Positions 18,149 through 26,577 of a stretch of 64,000 nucleotides of DNA are shown here, piece by piece (position 1 is the stretch's first letter; the number at the start of each line of letters is the position of its first letter). Under the pieces are notes generated by a model that was not told where the DNA came from, searched no databases, and saw only the letters and a program-made list of their open reading frames with translations. Source of the DNA: Paraburkholderia bryophila (GTDB lineage: Bacteria > Pseudomonadota > Gammaproteobacteria > Burkholderiales > Burkholderiaceae); assembly GCF_003269035.1 (NCBI RefSeq), contig NZ_QLTK01000002.1:434001-498000 (forward strand). The letters are read 5' to 3'. The position numbers were made by a program, and so were the translations under genes.

Positions 18149-18517
18149 TCAGGGCTTGGCGGTGTGCCACATGTCCTTGAAGCCATTTCCCTTTTCATCG
18201 CCGGCCTGCTTGTCCGCCGCGTAGCGGTACAGCGGATGGCCCTTGTACGCCCATTGCTGTTTGCCGTCCGCCGCAGGGATCAACGTCCAGTCGCCCGACG
18301 GTTTATCCATTGAACCGGCCAGTGCCGCGGGCCAGTAACTCATGCAGCCGCCGGTGCAGGCGCTGACGCCGGGCGTGGTGTCTTTGTCGAAGGTATAGAG
18401 CGTCATGCCGTCGGCGTTGACGAAGCGGCCGTCGACCGCTTTGGGCGCCTCGGCGAACGCGCTGTGTTGCAGGGCAAAGAGACTGACAAGGGCGACGCCG
18501 AAGAATGTCTTGCGCAT
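18149..18517 (-). CDS. Secreted-repeat protein (PF03640 type)
   Basis: The 122-residue exported protein has a signal peptide (residues 1-22, cleaved after AFA). Two copies of the 'secreted repeat of unknown function' follow: FVNADGMTLYTFDKD with CTGGCMSYWPA, and later QQWAYKGHPLYRYAADK. Its Cys pair (CTGGC) suggests a disulfide. Such proteins are common in Burkholderia, and no enzymatic role is known. I chose ATG 18517 because AGGAG is eight bases upstream; the longer frame to 18541 lacks one. Confidence 0.85.
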   Translation of the reverse strand: MRKTFFGVALVSLFALQHSAFAEAPKAVDGRFVNADGMTLYTFDKDTTPGVSACTGGCMSYWPAALAGSMDKPSGDWTLIPAADGKQQWAYKGHPLYRYAADKQAGDEKGNGFKDMWHTAKP

Positions 18518-19040
18518 GATGTGGACTCCTGGTTTGACCACGTACGGTTTCGAGTTTGTGCAGCGCGGGTCATACCCGTGCTGCCGGTTTGCGTGCGTGC
18601 CAGTCTTGAACGGATCAGGGCGGTGATTTATTCCATGCCGTGCGGTGTTTCGGCGTTCGGATATCTGAATGTGAAGATTAATGTTCTGAATTTTCTAACG
18701 ATGTTGCGGACGTCTCGGGGTAAATTTCTGGCGTTTTTATTTTCTTGGATTATTTAAGTTTTATGGGGGCGGCGACTGGATTGGAATTATCCTAAGCCGG
18801 AAACAATATCGCCCCATTGAGAGTCGGATAAATTCGATTGAGGCCTGGGCCGAGTGGGTTTTTGGGGAATTGTGCGCACACATTTGCGTGCTGAGACTGA
18901 GGGTATTGAACGAGGGCAGGTTTGTAAAATGAAGCAAAGACTCTTCTACCAAAAAAGTGCGCTGATAACATTTTATTCGCCGCACGAATTCAGTAGTTTT
19001 CGTAGGCTAATTTATTGGATTATTCAAAAAGGTAACCCAG
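18518..19040. other. AT-rich leader upstream of the peptide-export cassette
   Basis: About 520 bases without a supported gene. Three 60-base stretches that I counted (from 18661, 18721 and 18961) were 37-40% G+C, far below the neighbouring genes. The region must hold the promoter of the peptide gene. A perfect palindrome TGTGCGCACA lies at 18871-18880. A 72-codon open frame here has no domain or ribosome site. The composition suggests recent acquisition or a silenced (H-NS-type) promoter, which is inference. Confidence 0.6.
18871..18880. promoter_or_regulatory. Palindrome in the cassette leader
   Basis: TGTGCGCACA is a perfect 10-base palindrome about 160 bases before the peptide gene. It could be a regulator site. 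A palindrome of this size can also arise by chance, and no regulator gene lies next to it. Confidence 0.3.
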
Positions 19041-19166
19041 ATGCAAAAAATCAATCGCAACGAACTGGCTAAATCCGCTGTTGCAGGCGGCTGCTGCAAG
19101 TGCAACTCGCAGCCGGTGCAGTCGACGGCTAAGAGCACGCCGGTGCCGGCAGCCCCGCGCTCGTAA
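19041..19166 (+). CDS. Double-glycine leader peptide with Cys-led core, predicted export substrate
   Basis: A 41-residue open frame. The 17-residue leader MQKINRNELAKSAVAGG ends in a Gly-Gly site with Val at -4, the usual target of C39 peptidases. The canonical EL pair sits two positions further out than usual. The 24-residue predicted core starts CCKCNS and then becomes Pro/Ser/Ala/Lys-rich without further cysteines. AAGG lies about eight bases before the ATG. It directly precedes a complete C39-ABC/HlyD/TolC exporter. I infer it is the exported peptide: a bacteriocin, signal or metal ligand. No canonical lanthipeptide, YcaO, radical SAM or MNIO maturation gene is nearby. Confidence 0.78.
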   Translation: MQKINRNELAKSAVAGGCCKCNSQPVQSTAKSTPVPAAPRS

Positions 19167-19178
19167 GCGTGAATGACG

Positions 19179-19215
19179 CACTGGGGCGTTTCCTGACGGG
19201 AGGGGCGCCCCAGTG
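19179..19215 (+). terminator. Stem-loop between the peptide gene and the export genes
   Basis: Perfect 10-bp arms CACTGGGGCG and CGCCCCAGTG flank a 17-base loop, starting 12 bases after the peptide stop. No T run follows, so full termination is unlikely. It more likely acts as a partial attenuator or RNA-stabilising hairpin that keeps peptide mRNA in excess over exporter mRNA. Confidence 0.7.
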
Positions 19216-19240
19216 TCACGATAGGGGCGTGGAGTTGAAG

Positions 19241-20194
19241 ATGGAATGGAGGCGTGCCGCGTCGGTCGTGCTGGCTTTGCTACGCAACAAATTGGCGTAC
19301 GCGTGGCGCAGCGCGTGCGGTGCGTTGATGGCTCACCTGCCGCCTTCGGCTATTGAGTCGTGTGCTTCGGTAGTGTGCAAACTCCAGGGTCTTGTCAGTG
19401 CACGCAAGCGTTGGCAAGGCATCGCGCGTTTGGAGATCGGGCGAGATGTGCTGCAACTGGCGTCGCTCGATAAGAGTCGTGTCGCCGCGGGACATTTGCG
19501 CGAGAAGCTGATCGATCAACGCATTTACTTCGGCCGCTTATCGCGCGGTAGCGAAGCGTGGCCCGACCTGCAGTGCGTCGCCGCGGCACTGGCCTGGACC
19601 ATCCGCCAGCTTCAGGCCGAGGAGCCAGGGCGTCCAGTCATCGTGTCGCCGTTTCACTACGTGTCGCAATACGCAAACATTTACGTCATCGACGAATTAC
19701 GTGCACAACTCGGGCTCGAATCGATCGCTGTGGTGTCCGGTGTGCCGCGAGACATGTATGGCAATGATCACGCACTCATCCCTGGCGTCAACGTGCTCTA
19801 CACCTATGGGGAAGACGACCGCAACGGGCTCGGCCTGCGCGTCGCCCGTGCGCTGAAGCGCAGTGGCGTGGTGGTGCTGTTTGCCGATGTGCCGCCCTTC
19901 GCGTTGCATCGCTATCCAATGGAAACCGTCGGCGTTTCCCTGTTCGGCCGCGACGCGCGGATTCACAACGGTGTGTTCCGGCTCGGCGCACCGTTCGGCG
20001 CCATGCTTTTGCCGTTTTATTTACGTTTCGAACGCGGGCGCTTCAGTGCCGAACGGTTCGATCCGTTCGCCCTTGCCGCCCCTGGCGCTGTGCAGCAGCT
20101 TGCGCGTTGCATCGAAACGGCGGTAACCCACAACTATCCAGACTGGCTGGTCGCCGGACATCCGTCCATGTACGCGTTCGCGCCGGTTCGCTAG
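19241..20194 (+). CDS. LpxL/HtrB-like acyltransferase homologue in the peptide cassette
   Basis: The 317-residue protein resembles the lipid A late acyltransferase superfamily, with no close named relative I can give. Strand-loop VIVSPFHYVSQYAN (His near residue 139) sits where LpxL has its HX4D/E motif, but the acidic residue is not at the expected place (Tyr). The later GVVVLFADVPP, GVFRLGAPFGAMLLPFYLRF and final GHPSMYAF follow the LpxL order. The ATG at 19241 has GGAG seven bases upstream; a longer start at 19169 overlaps the hairpin. Gene position suggests that it modifies or handles the peptide, possibly fatty acylation. This is inference, and the enzyme could be inactive or have another role. 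Confidence 0.6.
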   Translation: MEWRRAASVVLALLRNKLAYAWRSACGALMAHLPPSAIESCASVVCKLQGLVSARKRWQGIARLEIGRDVLQLASLDKSRVAAGHLREKLIDQRIYFGRLSRGSEAWPDLQCVAAALAWTIRQLQAEEPGRPVIVSPFHYVSQYANIYVIDELRAQLGLESIAVVSGVPRDMYGNDHALIPGVNVLYTYGEDDRNGLGLRVARALKRSGVVVLFADVPPFALHRYPMETVGVSLFGRDARIHNGVFRLGAPFGAMLLPFYLRFERGRFSAERFDPFALAAPGAVQQLARCIETAVTHNYPDWLVAGHPSMYAFAPVR

Positions 20195-20262
20195 ATACGT
20201 CCGCAGGCGCCGCAGCCACACGGATCGACATAACGCCCGGCCGTATCCGCAGTAATCGAGTT

Positions 20263-21456
20263 ATGGAACCTATCAATCTCCCCGAGTTCAGGGATGTGTC
20301 GTGGCGTTGGATTGCGTATGCGACGTCGTCGCTAGTGGCGATCGCGACTGTATTCGCCTTCTTCCACGACGTCGAACTGAAACAGGACGTGCGCGCGGAG
20401 ATCGTCTCGCCCGCCGAGGTCAAGATTCAGGGGCTGACCGGCCTTGTTTCCGAAATCTACGTCGAGCCGTACGCGCGCGTGGCGCAAGGGGCAGCGCTGT
20501 TCCGGCTCGATCGCGATCTCTCGCTGGCGAGCGATGGCCGGCAACGTCCGGCGTTCGACGAACAGATGCGCGACGAACAGATTCGTACGAGCGAAGCCCA
20601 ATACCGGCAGCGCAAGGCGGATTTGTCCGCGCAACTGGAGGCCGCCCGCGTCGCCGTGCACAGCCGGCGCGCGGAAATCGCGTCGCTCGGCGAGCAACTG
20701 GCGCAGAACCGTGAACTATCGGACGAAGCCGGCCGTAAATTGACGCGGCTCGAATCGGTCGCCGACTACGTCACGGCGGACCGGGTCGAGCAGGCGAGGG
20801 CCGATACGCACCAGGCGAAAGTCGTGCTGGCGCAGGGCGCCGCGCGGCGTCAGCAACTGGGCGCAGAACTCGGCGCGGCGATCGGCACGCAAACGGGCCT
20901 CGGCGCCCAGCTCAACGAGCTGGAGGCGCGCCACGCCCGCGATCTGCAGGACATCCGCGTGCGCTTCGAACAAACCCGCCAGGACGCGACGATTTCCGCA
21001 CCCAAGGCCGGCGTAGTTACTTTTTCAGGGCTCGTGCCGGGCCGAACGCTCGCACCGGACGACGTCGCGCTCGTCATCTCGACCGGCGAAAAGGGCGGTT
21101 TGCGCGCGGCGCTGCGCATCCCTTCGCGCCGGCGTGGTTTCGTCCGCGAAGGGCAGATCGTGCGGCTGAAGTTCGACGCGTTTCCGTATGCGAAATTCGG
21201 CAGCTATGAGGCGCGCATCGATTCGATTTCGCGCACTACGGTGCGCCCGGCGATCCCGCGGCCCGGCGCGTCGAAGTCGCCGGGTCCGGACGGCGACTAC
21301 ATGGCGTGGGCCACGTTGAGCGGCGACCAGTTCCACTTCGAGCGGCAACGTTTCGACATTCTGCCCGGCATGGCCGCGACGGCGAGCATCGTGATCGAGC
21401 GCCGCACCATCGCCGAATGGGTGCTCGCACCACTGTTCCGCGTGCTACGAGGCTGA
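20263..21456 (+). CDS. HlyD-family membrane fusion protein of the peptide exporter
   Basis: The 397-residue adaptor of a type I secretion system has one N-terminal membrane helix (residues ~14-32). A split lipoyl half (VKIQGLTGLVSEIYVEPYARV), a long alpha-hairpin coiled coil (residues ~100-240, Ala/Glu/Gln/Arg-rich) and the second lipoyl half (ISAPKAGVVTFSGLVPGRTL) follow. A beta-barrel and a C-terminal domain of the bacteriocin-secretion type complete it. It links the ABC exporter in the inner membrane to the TolC-like channel. The next gene starts two bases after its stop. Confidence 0.9.
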   Translation: MEPINLPEFRDVSWRWIAYATSSLVAIATVFAFFHDVELKQDVRAEIVSPAEVKIQGLTGLVSEIYVEPYARVAQGAALFRLDRDLSLASDGRQRPAFDEQMRDEQIRTSEAQYRQRKADLSAQLEAARVAVHSRRAEIASLGEQLAQNRELSDEAGRKLTRLESVADYVTADRVEQARADTHQAKVVLAQGAARRQQLGAELGAAIGTQTGLGAQLNELEARHARDLQDIRVRFEQTRQDATISAPKAGVVTFSGLVPGRTLAPDDVALVISTGEKGGLRAALRIPSRRRGFVREGQIVRLKFDAFPYAKFGSYEARIDSISRTTVRPAIPRPGASKSPGPDGDYMAWATLSGDQFHFERQRFDILPGMAATASIVIERRTIAEWVLAPLFRVLRG

Positions 21457-21458
21457 CC

Positions 21459-23561
21459 ATGCGTGCGATCTATCAGAACGAAGTCGCCGAGTGCGGCTAT
21501 GCGTGTCTCGCCATGGTCTTGTCGCATCTTGGGCGCGCCACGGAAGTGCGCGAATTGCAGGCGTTCAGGCCGGTGTCGGCCAACGGCCTGACGCTCATGG
21601 ACCTCTACGACGTGGCCGTCGAATTCGGTCTTGCCGTGCAGGCCTACCGGTTCGACGCCGGCGATCTGCCGCGCGTGAAGCGCGGTTCGATCCTGCATTT
21701 CGGCGGCGCGCATTTCGTGGTGTTCGAGAAGTGCGGGCGTGGCTACGTGCAGGTGATCGATCCGGCCAGCGGTCGCCGGCGCATTTCGATGGACACCTTC
21801 GTGGCCAACGTGTCCGGTTATCTGCTCGAATGCGCGGCGACGCCGCTCATGCCGCGCATCCGCGACAAGTCGCGCGTGCCCGCCGCGCTCGCTCGGGTGC
21901 GCGCACTGAATCCGCAGCTCAGGGCGCAGATCGCCAAGGTGATGTTCGTGGCGCTCGGCAGCCAGTTCGCGATCCTCGCCATGCCGTACCTCGGCAATCT
22001 GGTGCTCGACGACGTGGTCGCCGCCGACAACCTCAATCTGCTCAATGTGCTCGTGCTGACGTTCTCGGGCATTTTCGTCGCCGGTGCGTTGAGCCATTAC
22101 GTCGAAACGTATCTCATCGGACTGCTGCACGGTTTCGTGCAGATGAACATGACCGAGGGCCTGCTGCTGAAGCTGTTGCGCAATCCTGTGCCGTACTTCG
22201 AGAAGCGGCACGTCGGCGACCTGTTCGCGCGCGTGAAGGCGCAGGACGAAATCAGTATCTTTACGACACGCACTACCATCGCGCTGTGCATCGACCTGGT
22301 GGTCGGCACGTTGGCGCTTGCGCTGATGCTGGTGCAGAGCCGGCAACTCACGGCGATCGCGCTGCTGGTCTTCACGGTCTACGTTGCCGTATCGTTCGCG
22401 CTGTTTGCGCGAATGCGCGATACCCACGCGCTCGTGCTGGAAGAGTCGGCCCGTTGCGACGACACGCTGATCGAGACGATACGCGGCGCGTCGCTGATCA
22501 AGCTGTCGCAGGGCGAGACGCGGCGCACCGCGATTTTCATGGCCAGATACCGCGCGTATATCGCGGCGCTGGTGCAGAACAGCAAGCTCGGCAGCGCGCG
22601 CGACGCGATCCTGAAGCTCGTCAATTACGCCGACATGATCGCGATCACGTGGTTCGCGGCGCGCCTGATGCTCGGCGGCGCGATCTCGGTGGGCGTGTTC
22701 TATTCGTTTCTGATCTACAAGTCGCTGCTGTCGGAACGCTTTGCGCGTTCCATCAACGCGGCCTTCGAGTATTTCATGCTCAGCGTGCCGGCGGCGCGGG
22801 TCGGCGACATCGTCGACTGTGAAGCGGAGCGCTACACGCCACCCGCCGACACGCACAAAACCGTCGAGGTGCGCCGCTTCGAGCGCATCGACGTGCGCGA
22901 CGTCACGTTCCGCTATGGCGTGTCGGATCAGCCGGTGCTCAGGCACGCGAATATCGTCATTCGCCGCGGCGACAAGATCGTGATTACCGGGTCATCGGGC
23001 AGCGGCAAGTCCACGCTCTTCAAGTTGCTCGCCGCAGCCGAGCCGCTGCAGGATGGCGAAATCACGCTGAACGGCATCGCGTGGCCGAATCTCACCGTCG
23101 ACGAAATCCGTCGCCATGCCGTGCATATGCGCCAAGGCGATCTGATCCTGCATGGCTCGATTGCGGAGAACGTGTCGCTGTTCGCCGGCAACGCGGACGA
23201 AGCCCGCATTCACGCGCTGCTCGACGACGTCGGCCTGCTGCCCGACGTCATGCGTTTGCCGATGCGCACGCGCACGGTAATCAGCGACACCATCGCAAAT
23301 ATTTCCGCCGGGCAGCGCCAGCGTTTGCTGTTGGCGCGCGCGTTGTATCAGGAGCGTGAGCTGCTGTTGCTCGACGAGCCGACGTCGAATCTCGACCCGG
23401 CGTCGGTGCGGCAGATCGTGGCCTTGCTGCAGCGCCTCGAGCGGACGGTCGTGGTGATTACGCATGACATGTCGCTCGCGGCGGCGTTCGACACGCGTTA
23501 CCGGTTGGTCGAAGGGGAGTTGGTGTGCGAGGCGCGCGCTGGCGGGGTGACCCATGACTAG
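21459..23561 (+). CDS. Peptidase-containing ABC transporter (C39 bacteriocin exporter)
   Basis: The 700-residue inner membrane protein cuts the double-glycine leader and exports the peptide. Residues 1-~130 are a complete C39 protease: Gln6, Cys12 (AECGYACLAMV), His85 (HFVVF) and Asp101 are all present. Six membrane helices span ~165-430. The nucleotide-binding domain has Walker A GSSGSGKST (about 511), signature ISAGQRQR and Walker B LLLLDEPTSNLD. The intact triad separates it from degenerate C39-like exporters such as HlyB, and fits cleavage of the peptide encoded upstream. The ATG at 21459 has GAGG six bases before it. The end overlaps the next gene by eight bases. Confidence 0.94.
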   Translation: MRAIYQNEVAECGYACLAMVLSHLGRATEVRELQAFRPVSANGLTLMDLYDVAVEFGLAVQAYRFDAGDLPRVKRGSILHFGGAHFVVFEKCGRGYVQVIDPASGRRRISMDTFVANVSGYLLECAATPLMPRIRDKSRVPAALARVRALNPQLRAQIAKVMFVALGSQFAILAMPYLGNLVLDDVVAADNLNLLNVLVLTFSGIFVAGALSHYVETYLIGLLHGFVQMNMTEGLLLKLLRNPVPYFEKRHVGDLFARVKAQDEISIFTTRTTIALCIDLVVGTLALALMLVQSRQLTAIALLVFTVYVAVSFALFARMRDTHALVLEESARCDDTLIETIRGASLIKLSQGETRRTAIFMARYRAYIAALVQNSKLGSARDAILKLVNYADMIAITWFAARLMLGGAISVGVFYSFLIYKSLLSERFARSINAAFEYFMLSVPAARVGDIVDCEAERYTPPADTHKTVEVRRFERIDVRDVTFRYGVSDQPVLRHANIVIRRGDKIVITGSSGSGKSTLFKLLAAAEPLQDGEITLNGIAWPNLTVDEIRRHAVHMRQGDLILHGSIAENVSLFAGNADEARIHALLDDVGLLPDVMRLPMRTRTVISDTIANISAGQRQRLLLARALYQERELLLLDEPTSNLDPASVRQIVALLQRLERTVVVITHDMSLAAAFDTRYRLVEGELVCEARAGGVTHD

Positions 23562-25227
23562 GCGCACGGCGCGGGGCTGGCTCTGGCTGATTGCGTTCGC
23601 CGGTGTGGTCCCGGCTCGGCCGGCGGCGGCAGTCGATCTGTCGACCGTTGTCGAGCAGGCGAGCGACCACGACGCGGATCTGGCGGCATTCCGCGCGGGC
23701 TCCCGTGCGGCTCAGCAGGCTTTGCCCAAGGCACGCGCCGGCTTCTTGCCGCAAGTCGCGGGCGGCTGGGGACGTGCGTACAACAGTACGGTAATGGACG
23801 GTTTTCCGCGCAACACGTACTGGCAGAACGGCTGGAGCGTCACGCTGACGCAGCCGGTGTTCGACTGGAGTCGCTGGACGGTCTACAAGCAGGCCGACGT
23901 GATCGCGGCGCGCGGCGCGGTCGAGGTCGCGAGCGCTCAGCAATCGGCCATCGTGCAGGCGGTGCGCGCGTATTTCGACGAGCTTGCCGCTGAAGACGAA
24001 CTGACGCGTGCCAACGACTACACGGCCGCGCTCGATCTGCATTTCGATCAGTTGCGTCGTAGACAGGCGGCGGGTGAGGCGACCGTGATCGACCTGCGGG
24101 AGGCCGAAGCGGCGCGCGAGCAGGCTCGGTTGCAGCAGCAGGACGCGCGTGGCGAGTTGCAGCTTAAGCGGCTCGCCTTGGAGCAGCTTACCGGGCAGCC
24201 TTTTGCTGCGTTGTCGCGTCTGTCGGACAACGCGGTCATGCCGAGGCTGGACACTGTCGATGGCGAGGACTGGGCTTTGCAAGCCGAAGCCCACGACTAT
24301 CAGGTGCAGTTGAAGCAGATCGACCGTCGCCTCTCGGCGTTGGAGGTCGAGAAGGCGCGGGCGAGACATCTGCCGGTCGTGAATCTGTCGGCAAGCCACA
24401 CGCCGGCCGGCGCGGCGTCCGGCTACTCCCGGCCGACAACGACCACTACCGCCATGTTGTCGATCACGATTCCGCTATTCGAGGGCGGTGAGAGCAATGC
24501 CATCGTCGACGAGAAGCTGGCGCTGGAAGACAAGGCGCAGAACGAGTTGCTGGCGGCGCAACGTGTCGCCGGCGCGACGGCGCGTGAAAACTGGTCGCGC
24601 TTTCGCGCCGGCCTGGCGCGGGTCGAATCGCTGACACGTTTGATGCGGACCACGCGCGCGGCGCTCGACGCCACGCAGGTCGGGTACAAGGTGGGCAGCC
24701 GGACCAGCGCGGATGTGTTGCGCGCATCGGATGCGTTGTATTCGAATCGACGGGATTGGATCCGCGCGCGCTACGCGACGATCGTTGCGTTGCTGCAGCT
24801 TAAGGCGGCAACGGCGACGCTGGATTTCGACGAGGTGGGGCGGGTGAATGGGTTGCTGATTGGGGCGGGTAGTGGGGCGGCGAGCGTGGCTGCGGATGGG
24901 CTAGCGGATGGGCCTGCAAGTCAGCCGGCGACTGAACCGACGAATGAACCGTTTGCCTATGCAACCGCGAACCGGGCTGCAATCGTCCCCCTTGCCCGGC
25001 CGCCCAGCAGCGCTGTGCCAGCGGCTCGGACCGTTCTCGAACGTAGTACCGAGGGATCGACTTTGACTTCAGCTTCAGCCTCAGCCTCAACCTCAGCCTC
25101 AGCCTCAGCCTCAGCCTCAGCCTCAGCCTCAGCCTCAGCCTCAGCCTCAGCCTCAGCCTCAGCCTCAGCCTCAGGCGCGGTGAACGCGCTCCAAGCCTGG
25201 CGCGCCTCGACGCTAACGGAGCGGTAG
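23554..25227 (+). CDS. TolC-family outer membrane channel with Ser-Ala repeat tail
   Basis: The 557-residue outer membrane efflux protein has a signal peptide (residues 1-26, AAA cleavage). Two TolC repeats follow, each with long coiled helices and a beta hairpin ([36 protein letters not shown]). The trimeric channel completes the ABC-HlyD export path. After residue ~430 comes a non-conserved tail of about 125 residues. It includes some 17 Ser-Ala dipeptides encoded by a hexanucleotide repeat, then a short GAVNALQAW end. The tail is unusual for TolC and probably dispensable for folding. Its length may vary between strains. Confidence 0.92.
   Translation: MTRRTARGWLWLIAFAGVVPARPAAAVDLSTVVEQASDHDADLAAFRAGSRAAQQALPKARAGFLPQVAGGWGRAYNSTVMDGFPRNTYWQNGWSVTLTQPVFDWSRWTVYKQADVIAARGAVEVASAQQSAIVQAVRAYFDELAAEDELTRANDYTAALDLHFDQLRRRQAAGEATVIDLREAEAAREQARLQQQDARGELQLKRLALEQLTGQPFAALSRLSDNAVMPRLDTVDGEDWALQAEAHDYQVQLKQIDRRLSALEVEKARARHLPVVNLSASHTPAGAASGYSRPTTTTTAMLSITIPLFEGGESNAIVDEKLALEDKAQNELLAAQRVAGATARENWSRFRAGLARVESLTRLMRTTRAALDATQVGYKVGSRTSADVLRASDALYSNRRDWIRARYATIVALLQLKAATATLDFDEVGRVNGLLIGAGSGAASVAADGLADGPASQPATEPTNEPFAYATANRAAIVPLARPPSSAVPAARTVLERSTEGSTLTSASASASTSASASASASASASASASASASASASASGAVNALQAWRASTLTER
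25075..25170 (+). repeat. Hexanucleotide microsatellite (TCAGCC)16 inside the tolC-like gene
   Basis: Sixteen consecutive 6-base units TCAGCC, with one variant TCAACC in the third unit; partial units flank both ends. Each unit encodes Ser-Ala, so copy-number change alters tail length but keeps the reading frame. Confidence 0.97.
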
Positions 25228-25282
25228 ACCGGTAGCGTGCAGGTAGCCCTGTTGCGTGGATACGATCGCCGAACGCCGGCAA

Positions 25283-25320
25283 CAAAAAACCCCGAGAGCT
25301 TGACGCTGTCGGGGTTTTTC
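25283..25320. terminator. Bidirectional terminator between the cassette and ssrA
   Basis: AAAAAACCCCGA / TCGGGGTTTTT stem with a small loop. It can end the cassette mRNA on the plus strand and tmRNA on the minus strand. Confidence 0.88.
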
Positions 25321-25355
25321 ATAAAGCGTGGCACCGGTGAGGTGGACACGATGTC

Positions 25356-25725
25356 TGGTGGAGGCGGCGGGAATCGAACCCGCGTCCAGAAGCACTCTAC
25401 GACTAGTTCTACATGTTTAGTTCTGTCATTTGATTTAACCCGAGCGACGCGGACGAACACGCTGCACTAAGGCGATTCACTAGATTTTCGACCCGGATGT
25501 CGTGACACCACCAAGGCTTAACTGACGTATATGACCTCTGTCGGTATTGCTACCGGTCTTGCGACTCTAGCCCGTCAGTGAACTAGGCAGAGGACGGCGG
25601 CCCTTAGGCTGCCAGTGCGAACGTTTCGTCGTTTGCAGTTACGTTTTTCCCATTGATTAACGAGGTGACGGGTCCTCGACATGCCCTAGCCGCTTCGCAA
25701 CCCCTGTCGAAACCAGGTCGCCCCC
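25356..25725 (-). ncRNA. ssrA: Transfer-messenger RNA (tmRNA)
   Basis: About 370 bases on the minus strand. The 5' end reads GGGGGCGACCTGG and the 3' end forms the tRNA-like T arm GGTTCGATTCC, ending in encoded CCA. The resume open frame (25636 down to 25604) encodes ANDETFALAA and stop, a betaproteobacterial degradation tag. With SmpB (not in this window) it rescues stalled ribosomes and tags proteins for proteolysis. Confidence 0.97.
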
Positions 25726-25833
25726 GCGGTTCGTTGCTCAAGACTTCTGAACCAACGTAGATTTTACAATAAATTGACGGCCGCGTCCTGATTCATTGGC
25801 AGACACGAAGCGGCGGCCGTGCGCCTTTGTGAT

Positions 25834-26547
25834 TCAACCGATGTCGCGCAGTAGCTTTTGCAATTCCGCCGGCGATTGAACGACGTATTGCGCGTGCCAT
25901 TGCGTCGGCGGAATGTCGTTGCCGCAGTAGCCGTAGGCGGCGGCTATGGTTTTCATGCCGGCAGCGAAGCCTGCCTGCACGTCGCGCAGGTCGTCGCCGA
26001 CATAGACGATGCGCTCCGGCACCACGTCGAGCTCACGCGCGGCGTGCAGCAACGGCGCGGGGTGGGGTTTCGAATGAGGCGTCGTGTCGCCGCTGACGAC
26101 GCAGCCCGCGCGCTCTTCCAGACCGAGCTGAGCGATCAGCGGCTCGGTGAGCCGCGCAACCTTGTTGGTGACGATGCCCCAGCGCACGCCACGGGCGTCG
26201 AGTTCGTCCAGCATCTCGGGAATGCCCGGAAACAGCGTGGTTTCGATGCACAAATCCGCCTCGTAGTTGGCGAGGAATTCCTCGCGCATCGACGCAAACT
26301 CGTGACTATCGGGACCGATGCCGAACGCCCCGCCTATCAAGCCACGCGCGCCGGCCGAGGCGAGCGGCCGCAGGTCTTCGAGCGGCACCATCTCGAGCCC
26401 GCGATCGTGGCGCATCTTGTTGACGGCAGCCGCGAGATCGGGTGCCGTGTCGGCTAGCGTGCCGTCCAGGTCGAACAGGACGGCATGGCAAAGACCCAAG
26501 GCATCTTCGTTGTCTTCGCGTTGGGGCAGGGGCGTGGGATCGCTCAT
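25834..26547 (-). CDS. gph: Phosphoglycolate phosphatase (HAD family)
   Basis: The 237-residue cytoplasmic HAD hydrolase has motif I DLDGTLADTAPDL (Asp nucleophile), motif II strand IVTNK (Thr), the SKPHPAPLL Lys and motif IV VGDDLRDVQAG. It fits Gph, which removes 2-phosphoglycolate, by sequence and by its location 30 bases after ubiG, a common proteobacterial pairing. The cap is the C1 type. It is probably co-transcribed with ubiG. Other HAD phosphatases cannot be wholly excluded. Confidence 0.88.
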   Translation of the reverse strand: MSDPTPLPQREDNEDALGLCHAVLFDLDGTLADTAPDLAAAVNKMRHDRGLEMVPLEDLRPLASAGARGLIGGAFGIGPDSHEFASMREEFLANYEADLCIETTLFPGIPEMLDELDARGVRWGIVTNKVARLTEPLIAQLGLEERAGCVVSGDTTPHSKPHPAPLLHAARELDVVPERIVYVGDDLRDVQAGFAAGMKTIAAAYGYCGNDIPPTQWHAQYVVQSPAELQKLLRDIG

Positions 26548-26577
26548 TGATGGGTTCGGTCAGGAGGTCTTGGCGCG

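Noticed and set aside
18854..19072. 72-codon open frame overlapping the start of the peptide gene
   Set aside because: Different frame, no ribosome site, no recognisable leader; the 41-codon frame fits the context better.
20107..20262. Extended start of the HlyD-like protein at 20107
   Set aside because: This extension overlaps the end of the acyltransferase-like gene and encodes a Arg-rich stretch before the membrane helix; ATG 20263 is the natural start.
25075..25170. Phase-variable on/off switch or CRISPR-like repeat
   Set aside because: Six-base units keep the frame, so no on/off switching; units are contiguous without spacers, so not CRISPR.
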